Shown: positions 1-6,687 of the stretch, piece after piece
Position numbering within the stretch: position 1 is the stretch's first letter
Layout: every line of letters starts with the position of its first letter
Virus record (IMG/VR): IMGVR_UViG_3300050122_000130
Coordinates: 1 to 64,000 of that record
Source of the DNA: a virus
Direction: 5' to 3' (one strand)
DNA: 64,000 bases
Translations under genes and position numbers: made by a program
Notes under the pieces: model-generated
What the model was told of the DNA's origin: nothing
Database searches by the model: none
Seen by the model: the letters and a program-made list of their open reading frames with translations, nothing else

Positions 1-43
1 TCTTCGACGGCTTTAAGGATGCTATCCTTGAAGCCGTCGAAGA
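1..43 (+). repeat. 20-bp inverted repeat (hairpin) at the window edge
   Basis: Bases 1-20 pair with 24-43 across a 3-nt loop (GCT), with a single T-G wobble. The 5' arm contains CTTCGACGGCTT and the 3' arm AAGCCGTCGAAG. No T-tract follows, and it lies inside an open reading frame, so it is not a standard terminator. Confidence 0.7.
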
Positions 44-113
44 GTACAAAAAATACGACTGGAGTCGTGACAAAGAGAAGGTCCAGCAGTCCCCGCAGGA
101 CACCGCGTCATGA
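1..113 (+). CDS. C-terminal end of an unidentified protein (truncated by window edge)
   Basis: The frame is open from base 3 to a TGA at 111-113 and gives 36 residues ending in SPQDTAS. The start lies outside the window. The fragment is charged and helical-looking (acidic and lysine-rich) and matches no family I can name. Its stop overlaps the ATG of the next gene as ATGA (110-113), so the two are probably one operon. The first 43 bases also form a near-perfect hairpin within the coding sequence. Confidence 0.6.
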   Translation, partial: FDGFKDAILEAVEEYKKYDWSRDKEKVQQSPQDTAS

Positions 114-322
114 AAATCACAAGAAAGCGCCGCTACGAAGCAATGCTTGAGCAGGGCATGCACAGCGGCAACACGGATGCAAAGTTTGATCCGCCGCTTC
201 TTTGCCCGCGCTGTGCGGGAAGCGGGCATTGGGTTGAAAAAGATCAGGTTTGTTTTCGGTGTAGCGGGCGAGGAAAGATCGCTGTGCCCTCGTGGTCTTC
301 TCGGGAGACTCAAAGTGACTGA
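110..322 (+). CDS. Small zinc-binding protein with two CxxCxGxG knuckles
   Basis: This is a 70-residue protein. Its centre has CPRCAGSG and CFRCSGRG, the paired CxxCxGxG pattern of DnaJ-type zinc fingers. The role is unknown; such knuckles bind Zn and often protein or nucleic acid. The ATG overlaps the stop of the upstream gene (ATGA). The C-terminus is Ser-rich and probably disordered. The same kind of knuckle occurs in the protease polyprotein at 36873-39413. Confidence 0.75.
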   Translation: MKITRKRRYEAMLEQGMHSGNTDAKFDPPLLCPRCAGSGHWVEKDQVCFRCSGRGKIAVPSWSSRETQSD

Positions 323-370
323 TGATCTGATGACGCGCCCAGACGGCAAGACGCGGGACGGCTAGAAAAC

Positions 371-1012
371 ATGGAAGACAAAGAAAAAGTTTTTTGGCTG
401 TCGATAGCAGCATCATTCATCACAGGCGTATCCATCGGTAGTTGGATCACTCCCAATAAAATCGAAACCGCATCTGCTATGGCGAACCTTGAACTTCCAT
501 GGTTTCAACACAGCGAATGCAAAAGAGACAAGCAGGATTCGGAATACGCCTGCATCACCAGGCTCGAACCACGAAAAATGACGTTGGAGTTCGTGACGCG
601 GGATCGGTTTGATTCGATGACCACGGCTCTCGATACCGCGGCAAACTATAAAATAGGTGGGTTCGCCCGCATCAATAAATCGCCGTGCGAGATCGTTATC
701 CCGATCGAGGGAGCCGAGTTGGAATCCAGGCCATATTCCTTCAGTGGATACGTCAACTGGGGTTCCAGTAATTACAACATCGCCAACACGATCGCTCATG
801 AGATCCTGCATTGCTACACCGGCAGGTGGCACGCCGATTATATTCCAGCGCTTCAATTCCGATCCAACCTCGAAACTAATATAATGGTCGGGCGATATGA
901 CGCTAAATTCGGATTCTCCGAGAAATTCCTTCGTCTGCAGCCTCAGACGTGGGACCTTCGCCCGGCCTACGCACAAACCTCGCCTATTTATTTAGCCCAA
1001 CATCGCTTCTGA
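371..1012 (+). CDS. Membrane-anchored zinc metallopeptidase-like protein (HEILH)
   Basis: A 213-residue protein with an N-terminal hydrophobic segment (about residues 8-26), which is a signal or membrane anchor. A HEILH motif at residues 143-147 is followed by Gly151 and His154. This resembles the HExxHxxGxxH zinc site of metzincins, but with one extra residue before the Gly. Four cysteines (50, 61, 106, 148) could form disulfides outside the cytoplasm. The closest description is an exported zinc peptidase of unknown substrate, and the family assignment is uncertain. It lies in a rightward operon with another exported protein. The start ATG at 371 is the first in frame. Confidence 0.7.
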   Translation: MEDKEKVFWLSIAASFITGVSIGSWITPNKIETASAMANLELPWFQHSECKRDKQDSEYACITRLEPRKMTLEFVTRDRFDSMTTALDTAANYKIGGFARINKSPCEIVIPIEGAELESRPYSFSGYVNWGSSNYNIANTIAHEILHCYTGRWHADYIPALQFRSNLETNIMVGRYDAKFGFSEKFLRLQPQTWDLRPAYAQTSPIYLAQHRF

Positions 1013-1057
1013 ATCCCTTGCTGCGGGTTGCAGCTAACCTCACGGAGACGACGACAA

Positions 1058-1591
1058 ATGCGACGCTTTTTTTTCACGATCCTATTCACCGCCGCGATCG
1101 GTGCCGCGCACGCGGCCGAAGCGCCGGTTCCAAAACCGGCTGGCCTGCCGGCGACAAACCTCACGCTGAACGATTGCCTGCTGATCCTTCAAGGTCTTCA
1201 GGCGATCGACGAGCATATCGTGGTGGTCGGCAAAGAGCCGAACCAGCAACTCGTCAAACAATCCTACGAATATGGGCCCGGCGGCTTCCGGCTCAATGTT
1301 CTTGCTCACAACATCCGCGTGCTGACCGACCTGCAGCAGACAGCCCAGGCCGAGCAACAGAAAATTCTCCGCGACATCTTACAAAAGATGCCGGCGAAGG
1401 ACGGCAAGCCGGCCACTGAAATTCCGGCAGGTACCGAGGAGGCGATCGAGTACGATCGCAAGCTGAAGGAACTGACCTCGGCGCCGTGCCTCGCCGATCT
1501 GACCCATTTCAAGGAACAGGATCTCAAGCTGGACAAGAACGAGCTCCCGGCCGCGGCGCTCGCCAACCTGGAAAAGATCAGGGACAAATGA
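1058..1591 (+). CDS. Exported protein of unknown function
   Basis: This 177-residue protein has a clear Sec signal peptide (MRRFFF, a hydrophobic core, then AHAAEA). The mature part is helical and charged with two cysteines. The start at 1058 was chosen over an upstream in-frame ATG at 1028 because it puts the signal peptide at the N-terminus. Its 3' end overlaps the next start (ATGA, 1588-1591). No family was recognised. A periplasmic role during infection is an inference from the signal peptide only. Confidence 0.75.
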   Translation: MRRFFFTILFTAAIGAAHAAEAPVPKPAGLPATNLTLNDCLLILQGLQAIDEHIVVVGKEPNQQLVKQSYEYGPGGFRLNVLAHNIRVLTDLQQTAQAEQQKILRDILQKMPAKDGKPATEIPAGTEEAIEYDRKLKELTSAPCLADLTHFKEQDLKLDKNELPAAALANLEKIRDK

Positions 1592-1701
1592 AGCTCAGCA
1601 CCCTTACTTTGCTCCTGCTCATCAGTTTCGCCGCTGGAAGTTATTTCGAGGCCGTCTGGCGTCCCTATCTGTTTCCTACAAGGTCGATTGCCGCCAATTA
1701 G
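1588..1701 (+). CDS. Very small membrane protein (37 aa)
   Basis: The start overlaps the previous stop as ATGA. The product has one N-terminal hydrophobic helix (about residues 4-18) and then a short polar tail ending IAAN. It has no Lys-Lys-Cys lipobox. It is the last gene before the terminator at 1761-1802. It could be a small lysis accessory or spanin-like peptide because it is coupled to an exported protein, but nothing proves this. Confidence 0.6.
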   Translation: MKLSTLTLLLLISFAAGSYFEAVWRPYLFPTRSIAAN

Positions 1702-1760
1702 GCGCCCCGTGGTGAGTTATTCCAGATCGGCGCTATCTCAGTGCCCAAAACGACAAAATC

Positions 1761-1802
1761 GCCCCTACGGCCCCGCATTGAGCGGAACCGTAGGGGCTTT
1801 TT
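1761..1802 (+). terminator. Rho-independent terminator of the left rightward operon
   Basis: GCCCCTACGG (1761-1770) pairs perfectly with CCGTAGGGGC (1788-1797) and is followed by TTTTT. On the other strand the hairpin is followed by GATTTTG, so it may also stop transcription coming leftward through the tRNA genes. It sits between convergent transcription units. Confidence 0.9.
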
Positions 1803-1911
1803 GGTGTGGGAAAACAGGGGCGGGCGAGAACGGGTACAATACCCGAACTTGCAGCGCCATGCTGCACTTTCGTGAACATGGCGCGAACAGACGTGAACGA
1901 AAAGGAAAAGG

Positions 1912-1983
1912 TGCCAATGAGAGGACTTGAACCCCTGACCCCCGCTATGTGCAAGCGGTGCTCTACCACTGAGCTACGTTGGC
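1912..1983 (-). tRNA. tRNA, probably Val(CAC), with an atypical anticodon loop
   Basis: The reverse strand folds as a tRNA. The acceptor GCCAACG pairs with CATTGGC (one mismatch), the D-stem is GCTC/GAGC, the anticodon stem CCGCT/AGCGG, and the T-loop is TTCAAGT. The 7-nt anticodon loop reads TGCACAT, which puts CAC at 34-36 but G rather than T at position 33. An alternative 9-nt loop would give GCA (Cys). CCA is only partly encoded, since ACC is followed by a T-rich run. Confidence 0.65.
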
Positions 1984-2027
1984 GACGCCGGATGTAGACC
2001 GGCCCGCGGTCGGACGCAAGAGGGTGG

Positions 2028-2102
2028 TTGCAGGGGCGGGATTTGAACCCGCGGTGACCGCCTTATGAGGACGGAGCCTTAACCGGACTTGGCGACCCTG
2101 CG
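2028..2102 (-). tRNA. tRNA-Met(CAU) with initiator-like C1:A72
   Basis: The reverse strand gives acceptor CGCAGGG with a C1-A72 mismatch, followed by A73 and an encoded CCA. The anticodon stem is CCGTC/GGCGG around the loop CTCATAA (CAU), and the T-stem is GCGGG/CCCGC with TTCAAAT. C1:A72 is an initiator tRNA hallmark, but the three G:C pairs usual in the initiator anticodon stem are absent. The charging identity is therefore open (Met, fMet or Ile2). Confidence 0.85.
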
Positions 2103-2113
2103 ATAATTCGTGG

Positions 2114-2185
2114 CACCCGTGCTCAGATTCGAACTGAGGTTTTCGGCGTCAAAGGCCGACGTCCTAACCACTAAACGAAACGGGC
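2114..2185 (-). tRNA. tRNA-Gln(UUG)
   Basis: The reverse strand gives acceptor GCCCGTT against CACGGGT, G73, and CCA encoded at 2111-2113. The anticodon stem is TCGGC/GCCGA with loop CTTTGAC (anticodon TTG), and the T-stem is CTCAG/CTGAG with TTCGAAT. G73 agrees with glutamine identity. The T7-C66 pair is mismatched and G1-T72 is a wobble. Confidence 0.85.
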
Positions 2186-2213
2186 TCGTTTAGCGTTGCT
2201 GCTGAAGGGATGG

Positions 2214-2288
2214 TGCTAGCGGCACGGATTTGAACCTGCGACCTGAGCTTTACAAAAACCCTGCTCTACCGGACTGAGCTACGCCAGC
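2214..2288 (-). tRNA. tRNA-Thr(UGU), T-stem imperfect
   Basis: The reverse strand gives acceptor GCTGGCG/CGCTAGC, D-stem GCTC/GAGC, anticodon loop TTTGTAA (TGT), A73 and an encoded CCA. The T-arm has GCAGG on the 5' side but CCGTGC on the 3' side, as if one base were missing from a GCACGG arm. The stem therefore needs a bulge. Either the molecule is degenerate or there is a one-base sequence error. Confidence 0.8.
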
Positions 2289-2387
2289 GAAACGCGCCTA
2301 GCGCGTCGTGGTCGTCAGCGTTGTCGTGGTGAAGGCGGTTCTCATGGCGCAATTCTCTATCGCTCCAGTGATCGGCCGTCAATGGGG

Positions 2388-2795
2388 TCAGTGCCACAAG
2401 ATCAATCCCAAAAGAACGATCGCTGTAAGCCCAGCGGAGGCCAGCCATGGCCGGTTGCCGTGATCTGGGTATGTGAGAGCCCGGATCTTGCAGAGCGCAC
2501 CCACGATCACCAGGATGCCTCCAAAGGCCCACATGAGGTTGATCTGGGTATTGGCCGTGTCTGTGCCGTAGAAATGTCGCCAGGACCAACTGGCAATCGA
2601 TCGCGTGCAGCTTCCGATGTCGAACACGAAGATCGCAAAGACGAGGTTCATGCTCGGAGGCAACTTCAACCAGTCAAATCGCCGAAGACCGCGTCGTCGC
2701 GCTTCTCGAGACAAGTAGAGGGAAAGCAGGACAAGGCAAAAAATCTCAGGTGCAACAGCTAGGCCGTTCAGCAACTCGAGCAAAAAGGCATTCAC
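2388..2795 (-). CDS. Multi-pass membrane protein of unknown function
   Basis: The GTG start at 2795 overlaps the stop of the upstream gene (GTGA). This was preferred to a longer frame starting at 2876. The 135-residue product has about four hydrophobic segments separated by short Arg-rich loops (REARRRGLRR), so it is an inner-membrane protein. It ends the leftward small-gene cluster before the tRNAs. The position next to lysis genes allows, but does not show, a lysis or exclusion role. Confidence 0.65.
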   Translation of the reverse strand: MNAFLLELLNGLAVAPEIFCLVLLSLYLSREARRRGLRRFDWLKLPPSMNLVFAIFVFDIGSCTRSIASWSWRHFYGTDTANTQINLMWAFGGILVIVGALCKIRALTYPDHGNRPWLASAGLTAIVLLGLILWH

Positions 2796-3031
2796 GATCG
2801 GTCGATTCCAGATTTTGCTTCCTGTACGGCTTCGTAGACTGTTGTGAGAAACGGAATGTTGTTGTTCTGTGCCCACACGTCCGCCATCACCGCGCGCGCA
2901 GCATCTGTCGAGCTCGACGAGTCACTCATGCGTTTCAAAAGATCGCCACTGACGCGCATCGCTTCGTGATAGGCTCCATCACCGCGGCTTTCGGACTTGC
3001 GACCGAATATGCGCGCGATCAAACCCGTCAT
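2792..3031 (-). CDS. Small protein of unknown function
   Basis: A 79-residue product starting MTGLIARIFGRK. Its ATG at 3031 overlaps the upstream stop (ATGA). It is mostly helical and charged, with a central Ser-rich patch (MSDSSSSTD). It has no transmembrane helix beyond a weakly amphipathic N-terminus. No family was recognised. Confidence 0.65.
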   Translation of the reverse strand: MTGLIARIFGRKSESRGDGAYHEAMRVSGDLLKRMSDSSSSTDAARAVMADVWAQNNNIPFLTTVYEAVQEAKSGIDRS

Positions 3032-3246
3032 GGTGAGGTACGACGCTCGTTGAACAGGAAAGTCCTTAGCTCTGTCGCGACCGTAATAGATCGCTCGGAT
3101 AGGGCCACCAACCGATCGTCCTTCAGCTTGTTCTCGTCGATCAAGCGTTTCCGATCTGCGTTCAGCCAAAGGCATGCTCCCATCAACAGTGGCGAGATGT
3201 AAATCCCGCCTTCCTTCGCTAGGGCGAACCATTGCTCGATCGTCAC
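3028..3246 (-). CDS. Small single-pass membrane protein with coiled coil (i-spanin- or holin-accessory-like)
   Basis: A 72-residue product. A hydrophobic helix at about residues 14-29 is followed by a long charged helix (NADRKRLIDENKLKDDRL) that looks like a coiled coil. This is the layout of inner-membrane spanins or holin accessory proteins. The location beside holin and endolysin genes supports a lysis role, but no diagnostic motif is present. Confidence 0.6.
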   Translation of the reverse strand: MTIEQWFALAKEGGIYISPLLMGACLWLNADRKRLIDENKLKDDRLVALSERSITVATELRTFLFNERRTSP

Positions 3247-3261
3247 TGTACGGCCAGCGCA

Positions 3262-3627
3262 TCAATTGCCGGTCGACGTCGGGCGATCAAGCCATGACGT
3301 CGTTTCAGTCTCCGGTGTTTTTGCGATGCCAGTCAAATGCTGGGTCACCGTTTCACGATGTTGATCGATCTTGGCCTTAGCTTCCGCCGGCGTCGCGGCT
3401 GTACCGGGGATTGAGTCGACAAACTGCTTGATTGCGTTCGCCAGATCCGGAGCGGCCTTCTCGACCGCAGCGAAAGCACCAGGTCCTTCCTTCACAGCGG
3501 CATCGGCGATCGGCGCCAGCTTCTCGATCTGGTCTTCGTGCTCGAGCACAAAATCAATCATAGTTGCGTATTCCGGATGGAGAACGGCAATCGTCTTGAG
3601 AAGTCCGTCGACAAGCATGGATGACAT
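3262..3627 (-). CDS. Helical protein of unknown function
   Basis: A 121-residue soluble, alanine-rich helical protein starting MSSMLVDGLLKTI, with no signal peptide. It lies just after the terminator of the OMP-like gene, so it may have its own promoter or depend on read-through. The function is unknown. Confidence 0.65.
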   Translation of the reverse strand: MSSMLVDGLLKTIAVLHPEYATMIDFVLEHEDQIEKLAPIADAAVKEGPGAFAAVEKAAPDLANAIKQFVDSIPGTAATPAEAKAKIDQHRETVTQHLTGIAKTPETETTSWLDRPTSTGN

Positions 3628-3651
3628 TTTTGTTTTTCCTTCCCATGAACG

Positions 3652-3681
3652 AAAAAAAAGACCGAAGCGAATGCTCCGGTC
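3652..3681 (-). terminator. Rho-independent terminator after the OMP-like gene
   Basis: On the reverse strand GACCGGAG (3674-3681) pairs with CTTCGGTC (3660-3667) around a short loop. A run of eight T follows (3652-3659). It ends transcription from the OMP-like gene. Confidence 0.88.
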
Positions 3682-3712
3682 CTCTTTGTATAGTCTTGAT
3701 TCTGGTTACGAA

Positions 3713-4465
3713 CTAGAACGCGTATCCAATGCCAGCGCGATAACCGTTCTCGGCGAGCGTCGACACCGTGGCAAGGCTGTTCGCGGGAACAGCGCCAAAG
3801 ATCTTCGAGTTGCCCAGGAAGTCCCACTTCGCGAAGATCCGGATCGCACCGCCGCCCACCAAGGGCTGAGCCGTGATCGCCTCGAGGCCAGGGTTGCCGC
3901 GCCACACCTTGCCGGCCTGGAGACCTTGGAAGGCGGTCGAGATATCGGCCGCGCTATAGTACAGGCCGAGGCCAGCCAGAGCGTTGCCCTGCGCGACGAA
4001 TCCGCTCGGCAGAGCGAACGCCGAGAGAGATGCGAAGGGGTTCCAGATGTTCGGGAGTGCCGAGAACACCCGCGACCACGGCGCCCACGCGATGACAGCA
4101 CCTTCCAGCCGCAGCGGGCCTTGGACGCTGAGACCGGCATTATTGCCGTTGAAGTTCTGCGCTTCGATATGACCCTCGACCGAGATCGAGATCGGGCTGC
4201 CCTTCGGCGTCCACATATAGCCGAGCGTGCCACCCACGCCTGCGGTCGTGGTGGACAGGCTTGCCGGCGGAACGCCGGGTACCGACGCGACTACCGAGCT
4301 GCCGCCGCCCTCGGTGAAGACTTCGACGATCAGACCGTTCATGGTCGGATACGTGAAATTGATCGTGGCCGCGGCCGGAGCCTTGAGCGGAAGATCAGCC
4401 GCTCGAGCAAACGGCGTCATGGCGATAGCCGCCGCGACAGCCGCAAAAATTGCGATACGTCTCAT
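3713..4465 (-). CDS. Outer-membrane beta-barrel protein, Omp25/Omp31-like
   Basis: This 250-residue protein starts with a clean Sec signal peptide (MRRIAIFAAVAAAIAMTPFARA). The mature start ADLPLKAP is typical of Rhizobiales outer-membrane porin-like proteins. The remainder alternates hydrophobic and polar residues, is rich in Gly and aromatics, and ends GIGYAF. A terminal Phe is the usual beta-signal for BAM-dependent insertion. The start at 4465 was chosen because the upstream in-frame region lacks protein character. The gene lies between the holin and a strong terminator. A receptor-masking or superinfection-exclusion role is an inference; it may also be acquired from the host. Confidence 0.78.
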   Translation of the reverse strand: MRRIAIFAAVAAAIAMTPFARAADLPLKAPAAATINFTYPTMNGLIVEVFTEGGGSSVVASVPGVPPASLSTTTAGVGGTLGYMWTPKGSPISISVEGHIEAQNFNGNNAGLSVQGPLRLEGAVIAWAPWSRVFSALPNIWNPFASLSAFALPSGFVAQGNALAGLGLYYSAADISTAFQGLQAGKVWRGNPGLEAITAQPLVGGGAIRIFAKWDFLGNSKIFGAVPANSLATVSTLAENGYRAGIGYAF

Positions 4466-4586
4466 GATGAGATTCCCCGATGGGTTGAAGTGTTGCAACG
4501 CGGCGGACGCTACGCCGCGATTGTCACTCCGCAAGCCCGGAGAATGAGCACGCGGACGATTGCCGCCCGCGTGTGTCTTTTGTGCA

Positions 4587-5105
4587 TCAGCTTTTTGCCG
4601 CGACAACGTTCTCTGACGGCGCTGCATCGGCCGTAGCCTGGTCCGTGACGATGGTCTGCACTTCAGGAAGTGCAACGGTCGTGGCGATCAAGGTCTGCAC
4701 CGCGTTCTTGGATTGGGATCCAGGAGATTGAGCGATCGCACCTGTCGCTTCGATAATTGCCTTGGCAGCTTCTTCGCCAGCCGCCGACGGATCCTTCGAC
4801 AACTGCTTAAAGCGAGCGACTTGCTTCTTCCATGTCGAACTGAGAACTCCGAAGATCAAGGCAGCCGTCGGAACGAGGATGCCTACAAGAGCTGAAATTG
4901 CACCTGCGGCAACGCCGAACGTCTTTGCGTAGTTGATGAAATGGTCGATCTGATCCGGCGTCAGCGCCGCAAATCCGAAGATCGCAAGCACGGGAGAGAC
5001 GGCGGTTAGCGTGTAGCGCACCGCGGCAAGCGTCGCCGGGCTGAACAACTGCGCAACAGTGCTCATAAGAGTCGGTGAAGGAGGGGGAGTCTGCTGGCTG
5101 GACAT
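4587..5105 (-). CDS. Putative holin (Pam3 gp28-like)
   Basis: A 172-residue protein with two hydrophobic helices: residues about 25-48 (TLTAVSPVLAIFGFAAL) and about 63-88 (AGAISALVGILVPTAALIFG). Between them is a short loop with DQIDHFINYAK, and after them a long soluble tail. Size and topology fit holins encoded beside endolysins in Pam3-like myophages. It would form the inner-membrane lesion that releases the endolysin at 5814-6683. Confidence 0.7.
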   Translation of the reverse strand: MSSQQTPPPSPTLMSTVAQLFSPATLAAVRYTLTAVSPVLAIFGFAALTPDQIDHFINYAKTFGVAAGAISALVGILVPTAALIFGVLSSTWKKQVARFKQLSKDPSAAGEEAAKAIIEATGAIAQSPGSQSKNAVQTLIATTVALPEVQTIVTDQATADAAPSENVVAAKS

Positions 5106-5119
5106 GATTCACCTTGGGT

Positions 5120-5602
5120 TTAATGCGGGACAACAATAACCACGCTTATCATCAACAGAAGATCTCGTGGATCAATACAATGCGCTGGCACGACGACAGG
5201 TGCGTGACTCGGAAACCAATCCGCAAAATCACGCAATAGCAAAAATATCTTCGCCGAGCAGAATGCTTCGAATTTGGTGTGGAAGTGGCCCGGCACTACG
5301 AAGCCCATGATCGCATTGATATCGTACGGCTGTCCGATCGATGCGCGCGCGGCGGCGTAAAACGCCTTGGCCTGTTCGTCGGTGCACGGCAGATCAACAA
5401 AACACTCGCCCTTGAACGGAGCGTCGTATCCTGGCTTGCGGGACATCATGCCACCATCGGCATGCTGACCGATGTACTCGCCGTTCACCGGATCGACGCA
5501 TTCGCAATGCGATGGAACGATGGGCATGCACACCATTTCCCGAAACTCGATCAGGTCAGACAAGATGCCCTGACCTTCAACGAAGCGCAGACGAATGGTC
5601 AT
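5120..5602 (-). CDS. Possible papain-like/NlpC-type cysteine enzyme
   Basis: This 160-residue protein overlaps the upstream gene by ATGA. The middle reads SIGQPYDINAIMGF and later KFEAFCSAKIF, resembling the Gly-x-x-Tyr-Asp and Cys-containing helix of permuted papain-like amidases. A His near the end (PAHCID) could complete the site. It lies in the lysis region, so peptidoglycan cleavage is plausible. The assignment is tentative. Confidence 0.5.
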   Translation of the reverse strand: MTIRLRFVEGQGILSDLIEFREMVCMPIVPSHCECVDPVNGEYIGQHADGGMMSRKPGYDAPFKGECFVDLPCTDEQAKAFYAAARASIGQPYDINAIMGFVVPGHFHTKFEAFCSAKIFLLLRDFADWFPSHAPVVVPAHCIDPRDLLLMISVVIVVPH

Positions 5603-5814
5603 GTCGTTTTTTCGTTAATGATTGCGATGGCTGCGCGACGCGTGATCGTCGCGTTGTGCCACACTGTCTCCGCTAAAGCCTTCGCATCTTCAAAGGTTCT
5701 GATCGGCGCGACTCCATAAGTACCGAGATCACCGTACATCCCGCCGATAGCTATTTTGAAATGCTCGTCTATCGCATCAAGAGCAAGCTCAGTCTCTGTT
5801 GGCCTGTCCACCAT
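5599..5814 (-). CDS. Small protein of unknown function
   Basis: A 71-residue acidic protein. The ATG at 5814 overlaps the endolysin stop as TGATG. It is coupled downstream by ATGA. It has no motif or membrane segment. Confidence 0.6.
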   Translation of the reverse strand: MVDRPTETELALDAIDEHFKIAIGGMYGDLGTYGVAPIRTFEDAKALAETVWHNATITRRAAIAIINEKTT

Positions 5815-6683
5815 CACGCCATTCCATTCTCAGCGAGCGACTGTTTCAACCTGGCGACCACCTGCGGGCCCGGGATACCTCGGTCGACGAGCAGTCGATT
5901 CTTCTGCTCGAAGGTTCGGATCACGCCCATGGTACCACGGCCGATGTTGCCATCGACCAGGAGCGGCGTGCCTGGAACACGCAGCTTGTTCAAGCTGCTC
6001 TGAACCCACTCCGCATTGACGTTGACCATTTCCGGATGCGGCGGGATGACGATCGGCGCCGACACGGCGCCTTGCGATTGCTTGGCGATGCCGTCGGCGA
6101 ATGCTAGAGACGGATCCTGCTTCACAATCTCTTCGACCAGCGCCAGCGTGCCGAGCTGAGGATCGATAGTAGTGCTACTGAAGACGTGATCCCGGATGAA
6201 TTTTCCAGGTCGCTGCACCGTCGTGGCGCCGAACACGTACGGCGACGGAATACCTCGAGCTCGATAGCCCCAGCCATTCCACGCTTCGGATTCGTAGCAG
6301 AACCGCGCGAGCGACCAGCCACCGACATCCTTGTAGACCTGGTCCAGTCCATCGAGGTGCAACGCATCAAGACAACCATCGACAAAACCATCTGGCGTAT
6401 CAGTCCAGGGTCCGCGATTCAGAGGAACGATCGTGGTGCGCATTGTCAGGCGCTGACCGTTGCCGAGATAGCAATGCAGATTGCCTGTCATCTCGCGCTC
6501 GGCGAGTGCCATCAGAGCCGCGGCCGGGACATGCGTTAGCTGCTCGACGCGCTGATAGATCGCCTTGTCCTTGATGAGACTCTCGCAGGCCAGCGCGAGA
6601 GAATGCTCGCGCGACGGTTCGATGACCGCAGCTGAAGTCAAAGCCACATAGTTTGCTTCAAGCTTCTCGAATGTTAAAGCCAT
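5814..6683 (-). CDS. Endolysin with C-terminal peptidoglycan-binding domain
   Basis: A 289-residue protein. The N-terminal catalytic part (about 45-180) contains ALAEREMTGN and later YESEAWNGWGYR followed by SPYVFGATT and GKFIRD. This pattern is known from phage lysozyme-like proteins. The C-terminal part (about 215-285), with LLVDGNIGRGTMGVIRTFEQ, is a PG_binding_1 repeat. There is no signal peptide, so release needs the holin encoded downstream. The likely role is degrading host peptidoglycan at lysis. Confidence 0.75.
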   Translation of the reverse strand: MALTFEKLEANYVALTSAAVIEPSREHSLALACESLIKDKAIYQRVEQLTHVPAAALMALAEREMTGNLHCYLGNGQRLTMRTTIVPLNRGPWTDTPDGFVDGCLDALHLDGLDQVYKDVGGWSLARFCYESEAWNGWGYRARGIPSPYVFGATTVQRPGKFIRDHVFSSTTIDPQLGTLALVEEIVKQDPSLAFADGIAKQSQGAVSAPIVIPPHPEMVNVNAEWVQSSLNKLRVPGTPLLVDGNIGRGTMGVIRTFEQKNRLLVDRGIPGPQVVARLKQSLAENGMA

Positions 6684-6687
6684 GGCC

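Noticed and set aside
1912-2288. tRNA cluster as an integration attachment site
   Set aside because: No integrase, excisionase or repressor gene and no direct repeat were seen in the window.
3371-4636. Long rightward frame (421 codons) opposite the OMP-like gene
   Set aside because: It is antisense to a gene with a signal peptide and beta-barrel features. The predicted protein is Arg-rich with no domain; GC-rich DNA gives such shadows.
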